Shown here: positions 55,357 through 62,912 of the stretch, in pieces | Numbering within the stretch: the stretch's first letter is position 1 | Layout of the letters: each line of letters opens with the position of its first letter | Assembly (NCBI GenBank): GCA_024403715.1 | Contig: JAKSRJ010000009.1 | Coordinates: 1-64,000, forward strand | Origin: Saccharofermentans sp. | Lineage (GTDB): Bacteria > Bacillota > Clostridia > Saccharofermentanales > Saccharofermentanaceae | Length of the DNA: 64,000 nucleotides | Direction: 5' to 3' | Made by a program: the position numbers and the translations under genes | Notes under the pieces: generated by a model | The model's input: the letters and a program-made list of their open reading frames with translations, nothing else | What the model was told of the DNA's origin: nothing | The model's database searches: none

Positions 55357-57067
55357 TTTTATCCTCCATATACATCTCTATTACTTTGTTATAGTCTACC
55401 TTGCCGTATGGATTCATTGGCAGATATGCCACGAACTCGTACTCATCAGGTCTCATGTTTTCTGTTAATTCAAGCTCATTCATGGACTTAATCTCGTCCT
55501 TTAATATGTTGAGCTTATCGTTATCGAAGAGGTAATCCCTTTCGGGCTGTATTATAGCCTTAATCTTTAAGTTATGGCTCTCACCTACAGGGATAACGCA
55601 GCACTCATCGACGCCTATTACGGAGCTAATCTCGTTCTCGATAAGCTGCGGATATACGTGAAGTCCTCCTCTATCGAAGATCCTTCGCCTACTGCCGTCG
55701 AAATAAAAAATGCCGTCCTCATCCTCGTGGCCTAGGTCACCCGTTAGAAACCAGTAACGACCATCCTTCATTTTGATGATTGGCTTGTTGCTTTCTGCCT
55801 GCTCGTCTAAGTAGCCTTTCATTATGGCAGGTGTGTTAACCGCGATAGAACCGATGGTTCCAGGCATCGCGTCGATTCCTGTCTCTTGGTTGATGATTCG
55901 CATTCGAACACCTGGGATTGGGATGCCGAGAATTCTGTCGTTATCCAAGGAAGGCGGATTAAAAGCGCATACCGAGCAAGTCTCTGTCGTGCCGTAAAGC
56001 CTTATAATTTCTGCCTTCGAGCCGTGACTTCTGAAGTTCTCGACGAGGTCTAGGTAGTCCATAGAAGGCATGTGCGCGCCTACGGAATAAACTGTTTTGA
56101 TGCCAGCATATACTGACCTTTTTACCCTCTTATTTGTTATAAAGCCCTCGAGCATCTGAGGGTAGCCGATAACCATATCTGGACGATATTTGTTAACTGC
56201 TCTATATGGAAAAGTCGTCGCTCGATTGATGTTAATAAGGCACGTGTTTCCTGTTAAAAGCACAGAGTGGACGCCAAAAGAAAAACCAAAGCTAAAGGCA
56301 ACTCTTACAAGGCAAAGTACCCTGTGATGTTCCTTACCATAAATCGCAGTAGATAAACGTGCCATATTATTAAGTGCTTCAGAATCAAACTTAACTGTAT
56401 TAAAACCACTTAAAGCAGCACCACCATGATAGTAGATAGCAATAGCTTTGCAGTCTGAGCACTCCTTAACCTTAGCATTCATTTTGATAAATGAGTTCCA
56501 GCTTAAAGTGCCAAATTTTCCCTCGATATCAAAGCTCGTTACATTCAAAGTATCAAGCTTATCCAGGTGCCAAAGGAGAGGATCCCATTTACCCATTGAA
56601 GAAAAATAATCTTTGTATCTACACAAAATTACTTTCTTAATATCAGTCTGCTTCAAAATCTCATAGTTAGAGTTAAAGTCATTAACTGTCATGACTATGA
56701 TTTGGGACCCAGTCTTCTTAATAGGATTAACAAGGCCTGTATGCTTAGAGTCAAGAGAAACTAGAGACGCGATTGCGCCAATTTTGTTAAGTGCATAAAT
56801 GCATATTACTGAATGAGGAGTACCAGCGCCACAGATAGTAACCGTATCCCCTGCAACTACACCAAGCTTAGTAAAAGCGCTCGCACACTTATCAATCTCA
56901 GATAGGAATTTTCTATAAGTAATACCAAGTTGCAAAAACTCACACGCGATTTTATCTGCATTTTTTAAGGCAGCATCTTTGAAAGCCCAATAAATAGTTT
57001 TATTGACTTCCATGTCGGGAGCTTTTACAAAGTCCCCGTAGTATTTTGTCCACTTGGTTTCTTTCAT
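55298..57067 (-). CDS. AMP-forming acyl/aryl ligase (ANL superfamily)
   Basis: It activates a carboxylic acid with ATP. Seen are YGTTE (A5), WFLTGDLGHEDEDG (A7), the hinge region GSRRRIFDRGG (A8), and PYGKVD with the catalytic Lys (A10). The usual phosphate loop TSGTTGxPK is altered (YYHGGAALSG). No carrier protein or pathway partner is nearby, so the substrate is unknown. The ribosome site is weak. The last 19 codons form an acidic tail that overlaps the DUF885 gene in another frame. Confidence 0.82.
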   Translation of the reverse strand: MKETKWTKYYGDFVKAPDMEVNKTIYWAFKDAALKNADKIACEFLQLGITYRKFLSEIDKCASAFTKLGVVAGDTVTICGAGTPHSVICIYALNKIGAIASLVSLDSKHTGLVNPIKKTGSQIIVMTVNDFNSNYEILKQTDIKKVILCRYKDYFSSMGKWDPLLWHLDKLDTLNVTSFDIEGKFGTLSWNSFIKMNAKVKECSDCKAIAIYYHGGAALSGFNTVKFDSEALNNMARLSTAIYGKEHHRVLCLVRVAFSFGFSFGVHSVLLTGNTCLININRATTFPYRAVNKYRPDMVIGYPQMLEGFITNKRVKRSVYAGIKTVYSVGAHMPSMDYLDLVENFRSHGSKAEIIRLYGTTETCSVCAFNPPSLDNDRILGIPIPGVRMRIINQETGIDAMPGTIGSIAVNTPAIMKGYLDEQAESNKPIIKMKDGRYWFLTGDLGHEDEDGIFYFDGSRRRIFDRGGLHVYPQLIENEISSVIGVDECCVIPVGESHNLKIKAIIQPERDYLFDNDKLNILKDEIKSMNELELTENMRPDEYEFVAYLPMNPYGKVDYNKVIEMYMEDKNEQENQNDISDDFDFSDGI

Positions 57068-57093
57068 TTTGTGTTATCACTTACTCCATAGTA

Positions 57094-57099
57094 ATTATA
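57094..57099 (-). promoter_or_regulatory. -10 of the AMP-ligase gene
   Basis: Minus strand TATAAT, 26 bases before the ATG at 57067, just beyond the glnA terminator. Confidence 0.5.
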
Positions 57100-57118
57100 C
57101 ATTGTTATATATATAGCA

Positions 57119-57163
57119 AAAGCCACTTTGCTAAAACTTATTAAAGTCTTAAACAAAGTGGCT
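57119..57163 (-). terminator. Terminator after glnA
   Basis: Arms AGCCACTTTG and CAAAGTGGCT, a 23-base loop with further pairing, then GGCTTTTGC on the minus strand. Confidence 0.75.
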
Positions 57164-57212
57164 TTTATATTAAGGTTTAAATGACGACTAGTTAATTAGT
57201 GCCTGGGAGTTA

Positions 57213-59297
57213 TCAAACACCAAAGAGTAACTCACCATATGTTGGTACTGGCCAGTAAGCAGCGTCTGTCATAGCCTCGAGCTTATCAACGGAAGCTCTC
57301 AAAGCATCCATGTCAGGGATGATAACGTCCTTGATCTTGTCTGCTCTCTCCTCAGAATCCTCGATAACACAAACTTCTGCCTCATCAGCCATGAGCTTCT
57401 TCAAAGCTGCGGATGCAACTGCCATCTCAGAAGCGATATCAGCAACAGTCTCCTTCTCAAATACTGGAGCTACACCTGCAGCCTCCATAGATACTACAGA
57501 AGAAGCGAGGTCACCAGCGTAAGAGCTTACAGCTGGGAGGAGATCCTGCTTAGCCATATCAATCATTGTAGCTGCCTCGATGTGGAGGAGCTTGCAGTAC
57601 TTCTCAAGACCGATTTCCTTACGAGACTTAAGCTCAGACTCAGAATATACAGCGTGCTTTGTGAAGAGCTTAACGTTCTTGTCATCCAAGAAGTGCTTGA
57701 AAGCATCTGGAGTTGTCTTGTTGTTAGAAAGTCCTCTGCTCTCAGCCTCAGCTACCCAAGAATCATCATAACCGTTTCCGTTGAAGAGGATTCTCTTGTG
57801 AGCCTTAATCTCTCTCTTGATGAGTTCGTGGAGGCAGTTAGGGAAGTCTGTAGAACCCTCGAGCTCGTCAGCAAACTGCTCCAAAACCTCTGCAACAGCC
57901 GTGTTAAGAACTGTGTTAGGGTAAGCAATGTTTGTAGAAGAACCGAGCATTCTGAACTCGAACTTATTACCTGTGAAAGCAAATGGTGATGTTCTGTTTC
58001 TATCTGTTGTGTCCTTAGGAAGTGGTGGGAGTACATCTACACCAATCTTCAAGAGATCCTTACCCTTGTTGGAGTATGGAGTATCTGTCTCGATAGCGTC
58101 GATAACAGCCTGGAGATCAGAACCTAAGAAGATAGAAATGATTGCAGGTGGAGCCTCGTTAGCACCGAGTCTGTGGTCGTTACCAGCAGAAGCTACACAA
58201 ATTCTGAGCATATCCTGATACTCATCAACCGCCTTGATAACAGCTGTGAGCATGAGGAGGAACTGAGCATTGTCATAAGGTGTATCACCTGGCTCCAAGA
58301 GGTTCTCACCGAGGTTTGTGGAGAGAGACCAGTTGTTGTGCTTACCTGAACCATTAACACCATCGAATGGCTTTTCATGTAAGAGACACTCAAGACCATG
58401 CTTCTTAGCAACCTTCTTCATAATCTCCATTGTGAGCTGGTTATGATCTGTTGCTACGTTTGTTGTTGTAAAGATAGGAGCGAGCTCGTGCTGTGATGGA
58501 GCAACCTCGTTATGCTCTGTTGTAGCAAGGATTCCAAGCTTCCAGAGCTCATCGTTCAAGTCCTTCATGAAAGCCTGTACTCTTGGCTTAATTGCACCAA
58601 AGTAGTGGTCTTCCATCTCCTGACCCTTAGGTGGGAGCTTACCGAAGAGTGTTCTACCTGTGTAGATCAAATCCTTTCTCTTCTTGAACATCTCGGAATC
58701 TACGAGGAAGTACTCCTGCTCAGGACCAACTGTTGTTTTTACAGATGTAACGTCCTCATTACCGAAGAGCTTCAATACTCTAACTGCCTGCTTATTAAGA
58801 GCTTCCATTGATCTTAAGAGTGGAGTCTTCTTATCGAGAGCCTCACCACCGTAAGAACAGAAAGCTGTTGGAATGCAAAGAACGCCTTCCTTGATGAATG
58901 CAAAGGATGTTGGGTCCCAAGCTGTATAACCTCTAGCCTCGAATGTAGCACGAAGACCACCAGATGGGAAAGATGAAGCGTCAGGCTCACCCTGTGTCAA
59001 AGCCTTACCTGTGAGTCGTAGAATTACCTGATCATCATCAATTGGGTTAATGAAGCTATCGTGCTTCTCAGCTGTAACACCTGTCAATGGCTGGAACCAG
59101 TGTGTGAAGTGTGTGCAGCCCTTCTCAACTGCCCAATCCTTCATAGCATTAGCTACTACGGAAGCTGCCTCTGTGCTAAGTGGCTTCTCCTCATCAATAG
59201 CAGCCTTAACTTCCTTGAATACTTCCTTAGGAAGTCTGGACTTCATTGTTGTTAGGTTGAAAACATTCTCGCCGAAGATTTCTGCTGTGTTCTTCAT
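57213..59297 (-). CDS. glnA: Type III glutamine synthetase
   Basis: It makes glutamine from glutamate, ammonia and ATP. The length (694 aa) and motifs place it in GSIII (GlnN), not GSI. Seen are [11 protein letters not shown] (metal Glu), [33 protein letters not shown] and [17 protein letters not shown] is typical of Bacteroides, cyanobacteria and some clostridia. GSIII plus gltBD gives a full GS-GOGAT pathway in the window. A leader terminator upstream suggests antitermination control. An AGGAG ribosome site precedes the ATG. Confidence 0.96.
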   Translation of the reverse strand: MKNTAEIFGENVFNLTTMKSRLPKEVFKEVKAAIDEEKPLSTEAASVVANAMKDWAVEKGCTHFTHWFQPLTGVTAEKHDSFINPIDDDQVILRLTGKALTQGEPDASSFPSGGLRATFEARGYTAWDPTSFAFIKEGVLCIPTAFCSYGGEALDKKTPLLRSMEALNKQAVRVLKLFGNEDVTSVKTTVGPEQEYFLVDSEMFKKRKDLIYTGRTLFGKLPPKGQEMEDHYFGAIKPRVQAFMKDLNDELWKLGILATTEHNEVAPSQHELAPIFTTTNVATDHNQLTMEIMKKVAKKHGLECLLHEKPFDGVNGSGKHNNWSLSTNLGENLLEPGDTPYDNAQFLLMLTAVIKAVDEYQDMLRICVASAGNDHRLGANEAPPAIISIFLGSDLQAVIDAIETDTPYSNKGKDLLKIGVDVLPPLPKDTTDRNRTSPFAFTGNKFEFRMLGSSTNIAYPNTVLNTAVAEVLEQFADELEGSTDFPNCLHELIKREIKAHKRILFNGNGYDDSWVAEAESRGLSNNKTTPDAFKHFLDDKNVKLFTKHAVYSESELKSRKEIGLEKYCKLLHIEAATMIDMAKQDLLPAVSSYAGDLASSVVSMEAAGVAPVFEKETVADIASEMAVASAALKKLMADEAEVCVIEDSEERADKIKDVIIPDMDALRASVDKLEAMTDAAYWPVPTYGELLFGV

Positions 59298-59335
59298 CTG
59301 AACTAGTCTCCTTTGTTCTTTTTGATTTTCTGAAT

Positions 59336-59388
59336 AAAAAACGACAAAGGCGCCAAGGATCCTATCGATCCTCGGCGCCCTTGCCGTT
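59336..59388 (-). terminator. Intrinsic terminator in the glnA leader (candidate attenuator)
   Basis: On the minus-strand RNA a 22-bp stem with a GAUA loop (59340-59388) is closed throughout; its only non-Watson-Crick pairs are three G-U wobbles. A T6 run follows. It begins about 11 bases after the predicted transcription start and ends about 40 bases before the ATG. Confidence 0.85.
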
Positions 59389-59405
59389 CGTTTTTATCTG
59401 TCGTT

Positions 59406-59434
59406 AGAATAGCCCTGTAATTGTTGTTTGTCAA
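59406..59434 (-). promoter_or_regulatory. Promoter of glnA
   Basis: Minus strand -35 TTGACA (59429-59434), 17-base spacer, -10 TATTCT (59406-59411). Confidence 0.75.
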
Positions 59435-59449
59435 CTATGTTTTTGAAAA

Positions 59450-59574
59450 GTTAAGCGATTAGGTCAGTAAACGACAACGAACACTTAACCATTTACTTAA
59501 CTTTGACCGAAAAACAGTCAAAGTTAAGTGTTTGGTTAAGCAAAGTCCCACAAACACTTAACTGAACACTTAAC
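59450..59574. repeat. Cluster of AACACTTAAC motifs with a 12-bp inverted repeat
   Basis: Perfect 10-mers at 59480-59489, 59553-59562 and 59565-59574, and its reverse complement at 59523-59532. Partial CTTAAC copies lie at 59450-59455 and 59535-59540 (reverse) and at 59496-59501 (forward). An inverted repeat has arms CTTAACTTTGAC (59496-59507) and GTCAAAGTTAAG (59517-59528). Confidence 0.85.
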
Positions 59575-59587
59575 TTCACTGGCTGGT

Positions 59588-59615
59588 TTGTCGTTTTTTG
59601 TCGTTAATTGTCGTC
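59588..59615 (+). repeat. Three TTGTCGT(T/C) direct repeats at 10-base spacing
   Basis: Copies start at 59588, 59598 and 59608, one helical turn apart. Inverted copies AACGACAA lie at 59340-59347 (in the glnA terminator stem) and 59470-59477, and TGTCGTT at 59399-59405. Confidence 0.8.
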
Positions 59616-59658
59616 AATTTTGTCCAAATAACCAATCAAAAGATGCTATCGTCTATTC

Positions 59659-60390
59659 ATGAACAGTTTTTATGGCATGGAAAAACTATTAGGTCTGAAA
59701 ATAATGAGACTCGAAGATGAATTGAGTCGAATTCCTGATATCAAAAAATGGAATACGAAGAACGGAATAGTCTACAAAGATTCAACAAGAAAAATGCGCC
59801 GGGCCACTTCAAAACTCGGCACCCAGATGGCCATAGAATACGAACACCGTAAACAACTAATAACCGAGATCCAAGAACTCCGGGGCTATTGGAAAGAAAT
59901 TCACAATTCTGAGTTCAACCGGAAAACTTTTCACTATAAGCCGAAGCCGGCGGATAGGACACTAGAGAGAATGTTTGGCAGATTCGAAGATATGGTCGAA
60001 GAGCCAAATACGTTTGAGAACAAAAAACACCATTGGGTAGAGGATAAGGACTTAGACTCAAAAACCGAAGCTGATATAACTAGAATTTGTAACTCCTTAC
60101 ACATTAAGCAAAAAGTACATGTCCGTATCGTCTTTCCTGATGGGTTCATATGGGTAGTCGATTCTGTAATGTACATAGAAGAATGTGGGACCATGATTTT
60201 CCACGAACACTTTGGCCGTACTGGCGATGAGAACTACGATGATAAAACACTAACAAAAATGAGGCATGTGTTTCGTCACGGACTCATGCCTGGCAAACAT
60301 TTTCTCTTCACATATGAAGGGTACAATCACCCCTCTAGCGTTGAGCAACTACAGCGTGATATTAAGTCAATTATCCTCGGAGTTCTGTAG
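59659..60390 (+). CDS. Orphan protein with PD-(D/E)XK nuclease-like core (243 aa)
   Basis: I recognise a family frequent in gut clostridia, of unknown function. The second half has the layout E137 (KTEADITRI), D168 (VVDSV, usually PDF), E183-H184-x-G186 (FHEHFG, usually WEHFG) and YE220, which suggests a PD-(D/E)XK nuclease fold. The N-terminal 110 residues are basic and helical. By eye its codons are richer in CCG, CGG and GCC than in nearby genes. It is the only gene here with a TAG stop, so transfer is likely. No ribosome site; possible leaderless start. Confidence 0.6.
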   Translation: MNSFYGMEKLLGLKIMRLEDELSRIPDIKKWNTKNGIVYKDSTRKMRRATSKLGTQMAIEYEHRKQLITEIQELRGYWKEIHNSEFNRKTFHYKPKPADRTLERMFGRFEDMVEEPNTFENKKHHWVEDKDLDSKTEADITRICNSLHIKQKVHVRIVFPDGFIWVVDSVMYIEECGTMIFHEHFGRTGDENYDDKTLTKMRHVFRHGLMPGKHFLFTYEGYNHPSSVEQLQRDIKSIILGVL

Positions 60391-62182
60391 TTAAAGCGTC
60401 GATTAACAAATCATTATCATGAGTGTCACGAACTGCTAAGCGTAGATAATTACGGCCATTAGTCTTAGTTGTTAACTCCTTAATTAAGATGTTGTGCTTA
60501 ATCAATAACTTCTTCAGTAAAAGCTTCGGATCAATACCAGAATCCAACTCGACCATAATAAAGTTTGCCTGTGACGGGATAACACGAACACCTGGCAAAG
60601 TGGAAAGCAAAGCAGAAAAGCGGCTTCTCTCCGCGCGGAACTTGACAAGAGCAGATGAATAATCCTTGGAATACTTTTCCTCAATCTGCATATAAAACTC
60701 AGCAAAGGAATTAATGTTCCAGATAGAAACATCCTTCTTCATCCTACTTATCTCGTCGACGCATCCGCTGGCAAGAACACCCAAGCGTAAGCCTGGTACA
60801 CCATAAGACTTAGAGATACTCTTCATAACAAACAAATGTGAGTACTTATCAAGGATTTCCTGATCAATCAAAGAATTATTCAATTCGTCAGCGAAGTCAC
60901 AGAAAGACTCATCAAGCAAGAAATCTATGCCACGAGCCTCGCAAAAATCAGCTACGCGCAGAACATCAGTCTTAGCAATATAGTTACCAGAAGGGTTATC
61001 TGGATTTACTACAACCAAGCAGGAAATATCTTTGTCTCCGAAGAACTCAATTAAATCATCAGCGGTGTAAGAATAGTCCTCATTAGAAGGAACGTAATTC
61101 ACCTCGCGAGATGAATCCATACGATTTGGATACTCCTCAAATGTTGGACGAACAAAACCAACCTTGCCAACGCGACTCTCCATAAAGCACTTAATCAATT
61201 CAGCCGCGCCGTTTCCAACCAAAATATTCTCGACATGAACACCAAAATTCTTAGCAGCAAGCAAAGAGTTTACACGTTGGCCAGATGGGTACTCAGTTAG
61301 CAAAACATCAAAGTTTGCCTTAATCTCATCCTTCATTCTCTTAGGTGGGAAATACGGATTGACCAGATAGCAAAAATCCAAAAGCTTAGGGTATCTCCAG
61401 AAGCCACCATAGCGGCCCAGTAACAACTTCACACGATCATCTTCATTAGGTGCAAAGATAGACTCAGCTATATCCAAGTCCTGAATATCGTCAATCTCAT
61501 ACCATTTCTCACCTTCTAAGCGTTTCGCTTTAATTTCGGGGTCGTCGAGCATAGTGATAACGCGCAAAACCTGCTCGTAGTACTCGTTGTCGCCCAAAGC
61601 CTTAGAGTACGCGGACAAGAAAGGCACGTAGTGAGTCGCGGAGAAGTGCTTGGAGAACTTGTAGATGTTTACGGTCTTATAGTAGTCGGAGATCTCGTCG
61701 TACTTGAACTTCTTGCCAGGCACGAAGCTAACGATATTGTCGTCGCTATCAATCTTCAAGCAAGTACCATCCATCCAGCTCTCGTACTTGTCGACAAGCG
61801 CCAAAGTCTCGCGAGGGTCATCAAGCAGAACACGCAAAACTGAATCCTCAAAAATCAAGTCGGACTCGAGCAAAATCGTGTCGTCCTCCAAAAGCTCATT
61901 AGAAGCTAACGCGAGTGAATAGATATTATTAGTCTTGTCGTAAATAGGGTTGTCGATAAATTTAATCGGAGTCTTAACATCAAGGGTGCCGATATAATCG
62001 ATAAGCTTTTGGCCCTCGTAGCCTTCTACGATTACGATGCGATTTAAATCAAGCGAATCTAGCTGGCGAAGCACGCGCTCAATCAAAGTAACGCCATTAA
62101 CCTTGACCATGCATTTAGTGTTGCCACTAGTTAATTCCTTAAGCCTCTTGCCCATTCCGGCAGCTAGAATAATCGCCTGCAT
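60371..62182 (-). CDS. Fused nucleotidyltransferase (LicC-like) and HisC/CobD-like PLP enzyme
   Basis: Residues 1-240 form a LicC-type cytidylyltransferase: AAGMGKRLKELT, KCMVKVNG, ESD106-108, and KWYEIDDIQD. Residues 250-603 form a class I PLP enzyme: PLP Lys458 in SISKSYG, NPDNPSGN, and LLDESF. Such fusions occur in surface-polymer loci. A CDP-linked small amine or phosphonate, such as CDP-ethanolamine via phosphoserine decarboxylation, is a reasonable product guess but not shown. Its 3' end overlaps the orphan gene by 20 bases. Confidence 0.82.
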   Translation of the reverse strand: MQAIILAAGMGKRLKELTSGNTKCMVKVNGVTLIERVLRQLDSLDLNRIVIVEGYEGQKLIDYIGTLDVKTPIKFIDNPIYDKTNNIYSLALASNELLEDDTILLESDLIFEDSVLRVLLDDPRETLALVDKYESWMDGTCLKIDSDDNIVSFVPGKKFKYDEISDYYKTVNIYKFSKHFSATHYVPFLSAYSKALGDNEYYEQVLRVITMLDDPEIKAKRLEGEKWYEIDDIQDLDIAESIFAPNEDDRVKLLLGRYGGFWRYPKLLDFCYLVNPYFPPKRMKDEIKANFDVLLTEYPSGQRVNSLLAAKNFGVHVENILVGNGAAELIKCFMESRVGKVGFVRPTFEEYPNRMDSSREVNYVPSNEDYSYTADDLIEFFGDKDISCLVVVNPDNPSGNYIAKTDVLRVADFCEARGIDFLLDESFCDFADELNNSLIDQEILDKYSHLFVMKSISKSYGVPGLRLGVLASGCVDEISRMKKDVSIWNINSFAEFYMQIEEKYSKDYSSALVKFRAERSRFSALLSTLPGVRVIPSQANFIMVELDSGIDPKLLLKKLLIKHNILIKELTTKTNGRNYLRLAVRDTHDNDLLIDALTTELRG

Positions 62183-62217
62183 ATTAACTCCTACTCGACT
62201 TTAGTTTTTACGAGGTT

Positions 62218-62223
62218 ATTATA
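62218..62223 (-). promoter_or_regulatory. -10 of the nucleotidyltransferase fusion gene
   Basis: Minus strand TATAAT preceded by TG, 36 bases before the ATG at 62182 and just after the upstream terminator. Confidence 0.5.
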
Positions 62224-62233
62224 CACCCCCAAA

Positions 62234-62260
62234 TAAAAAAGCGGACATTGCTGCCCGCTT
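62234..62260 (-). terminator. Terminator after the cytidylate-kinase-like gene
   Basis: A 9-bp stem (AAGCGGGCA with TGTCCGCTT, one G-U), a GCAA loop, then TTTTTTATTT on the minus strand. Confidence 0.85.
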
Positions 62261-62282
62261 CATAGAACTAACTAGTAAATAA

Positions 62283-62897
62283 TCACAACTCGTTGAGTCT
62301 TCTCTTGACGTAAGTCTCGATAGCGTCGATTGCACCTTCCATACCGAGACGGCTATCGTTCAAGCTGAAGTCGTAGTTACGGGAGTCTCCCCACTTACCT
62401 TTGCAGTAGTAGTTGTGATATGCCTTACGACGAGCGTTCTCACGAACGATCTGGTCCCATGCGTCCTCCTCGTTAAGGTGGTGAACCTCAGAGATTCTCT
62501 TAATCTTATCTTCCTTATCAGCGAGGATGAAGATGGAGATGAGCTCCTTGCCCTTATACTCCTTCAAAACTTCCTCTGCGCAGCGTCCAACAACTACAAA
62601 AGACTCACCAGACTTTGCCTTATCAAGAATGTAGTCGAACTGCATCTTAGCTACGTTGTCCTGTGGAGCTGTGGAGTTGTCCTTAACCTTACGGTGGAAG
62701 AGGCGAATCTTAGGAGCTTCGTCGTATCTCTTCAAATCCTCGTATGGAACACCCTTCTCCTTAGCGATATTCTCGAGGATGGAGCGCTCATAGAAAGGAA
62801 CGTTAAATCTCTTAGCTAATTCCTCAGCGATAACGATACCGCCGCTGCCGTACTCACGGCCAACTGAAATGATGAACTGCTTGTCAGTATTTCCCAT
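62283..62897 (-). CDS. Cytidylate-kinase-like P-loop protein
   Basis: A nucleoside-monophosphate-kinase-like fold. The P-loop GREYGSGGIVIAEEL is typical of the AAA_26/cytidylate-kinase-like family common in clostridia. VVGRCAEEVL and a lid with RENARRKAYHNYY follow. The true substrate of this family is unknown. I use the ATG at 62897, 8 bases after AAGGGG; a GTG three codons earlier is too near that site. It follows the permease by 15 bases, so the two form an operon. Confidence 0.85.
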   Translation of the reverse strand: MGNTDKQFIISVGREYGSGGIVIAEELAKRFNVPFYERSILENIAKEKGVPYEDLKRYDEAPKIRLFHRKVKDNSTAPQDNVAKMQFDYILDKAKSGESFVVVGRCAEEVLKEYKGKELISIFILADKEDKIKRISEVHHLNEEDAWDQIVRENARRKAYHNYYCKGKWGDSRNYDFSLNDSRLGMEGAIDAIETYVKRRLNEL

Positions 62898-62912
62898 ATG
62901 ACGCACCCCTTA

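Larger units (their letters stand above)
59298..59658. other. 361-base regulatory intergenic region between glnA and the orphan gene
   Basis: No gene is seen. From left to right it holds the glnA ribosome site, a 22-bp leader terminator, the glnA promoter, a cluster of the 10-mer AACACTTAAC with a 12-bp inverted repeat, and three phased TTGTCGTT copies. A likely -10 of the orphan gene (TATCGT, 59647-59652) ends it. Confidence 0.7.
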
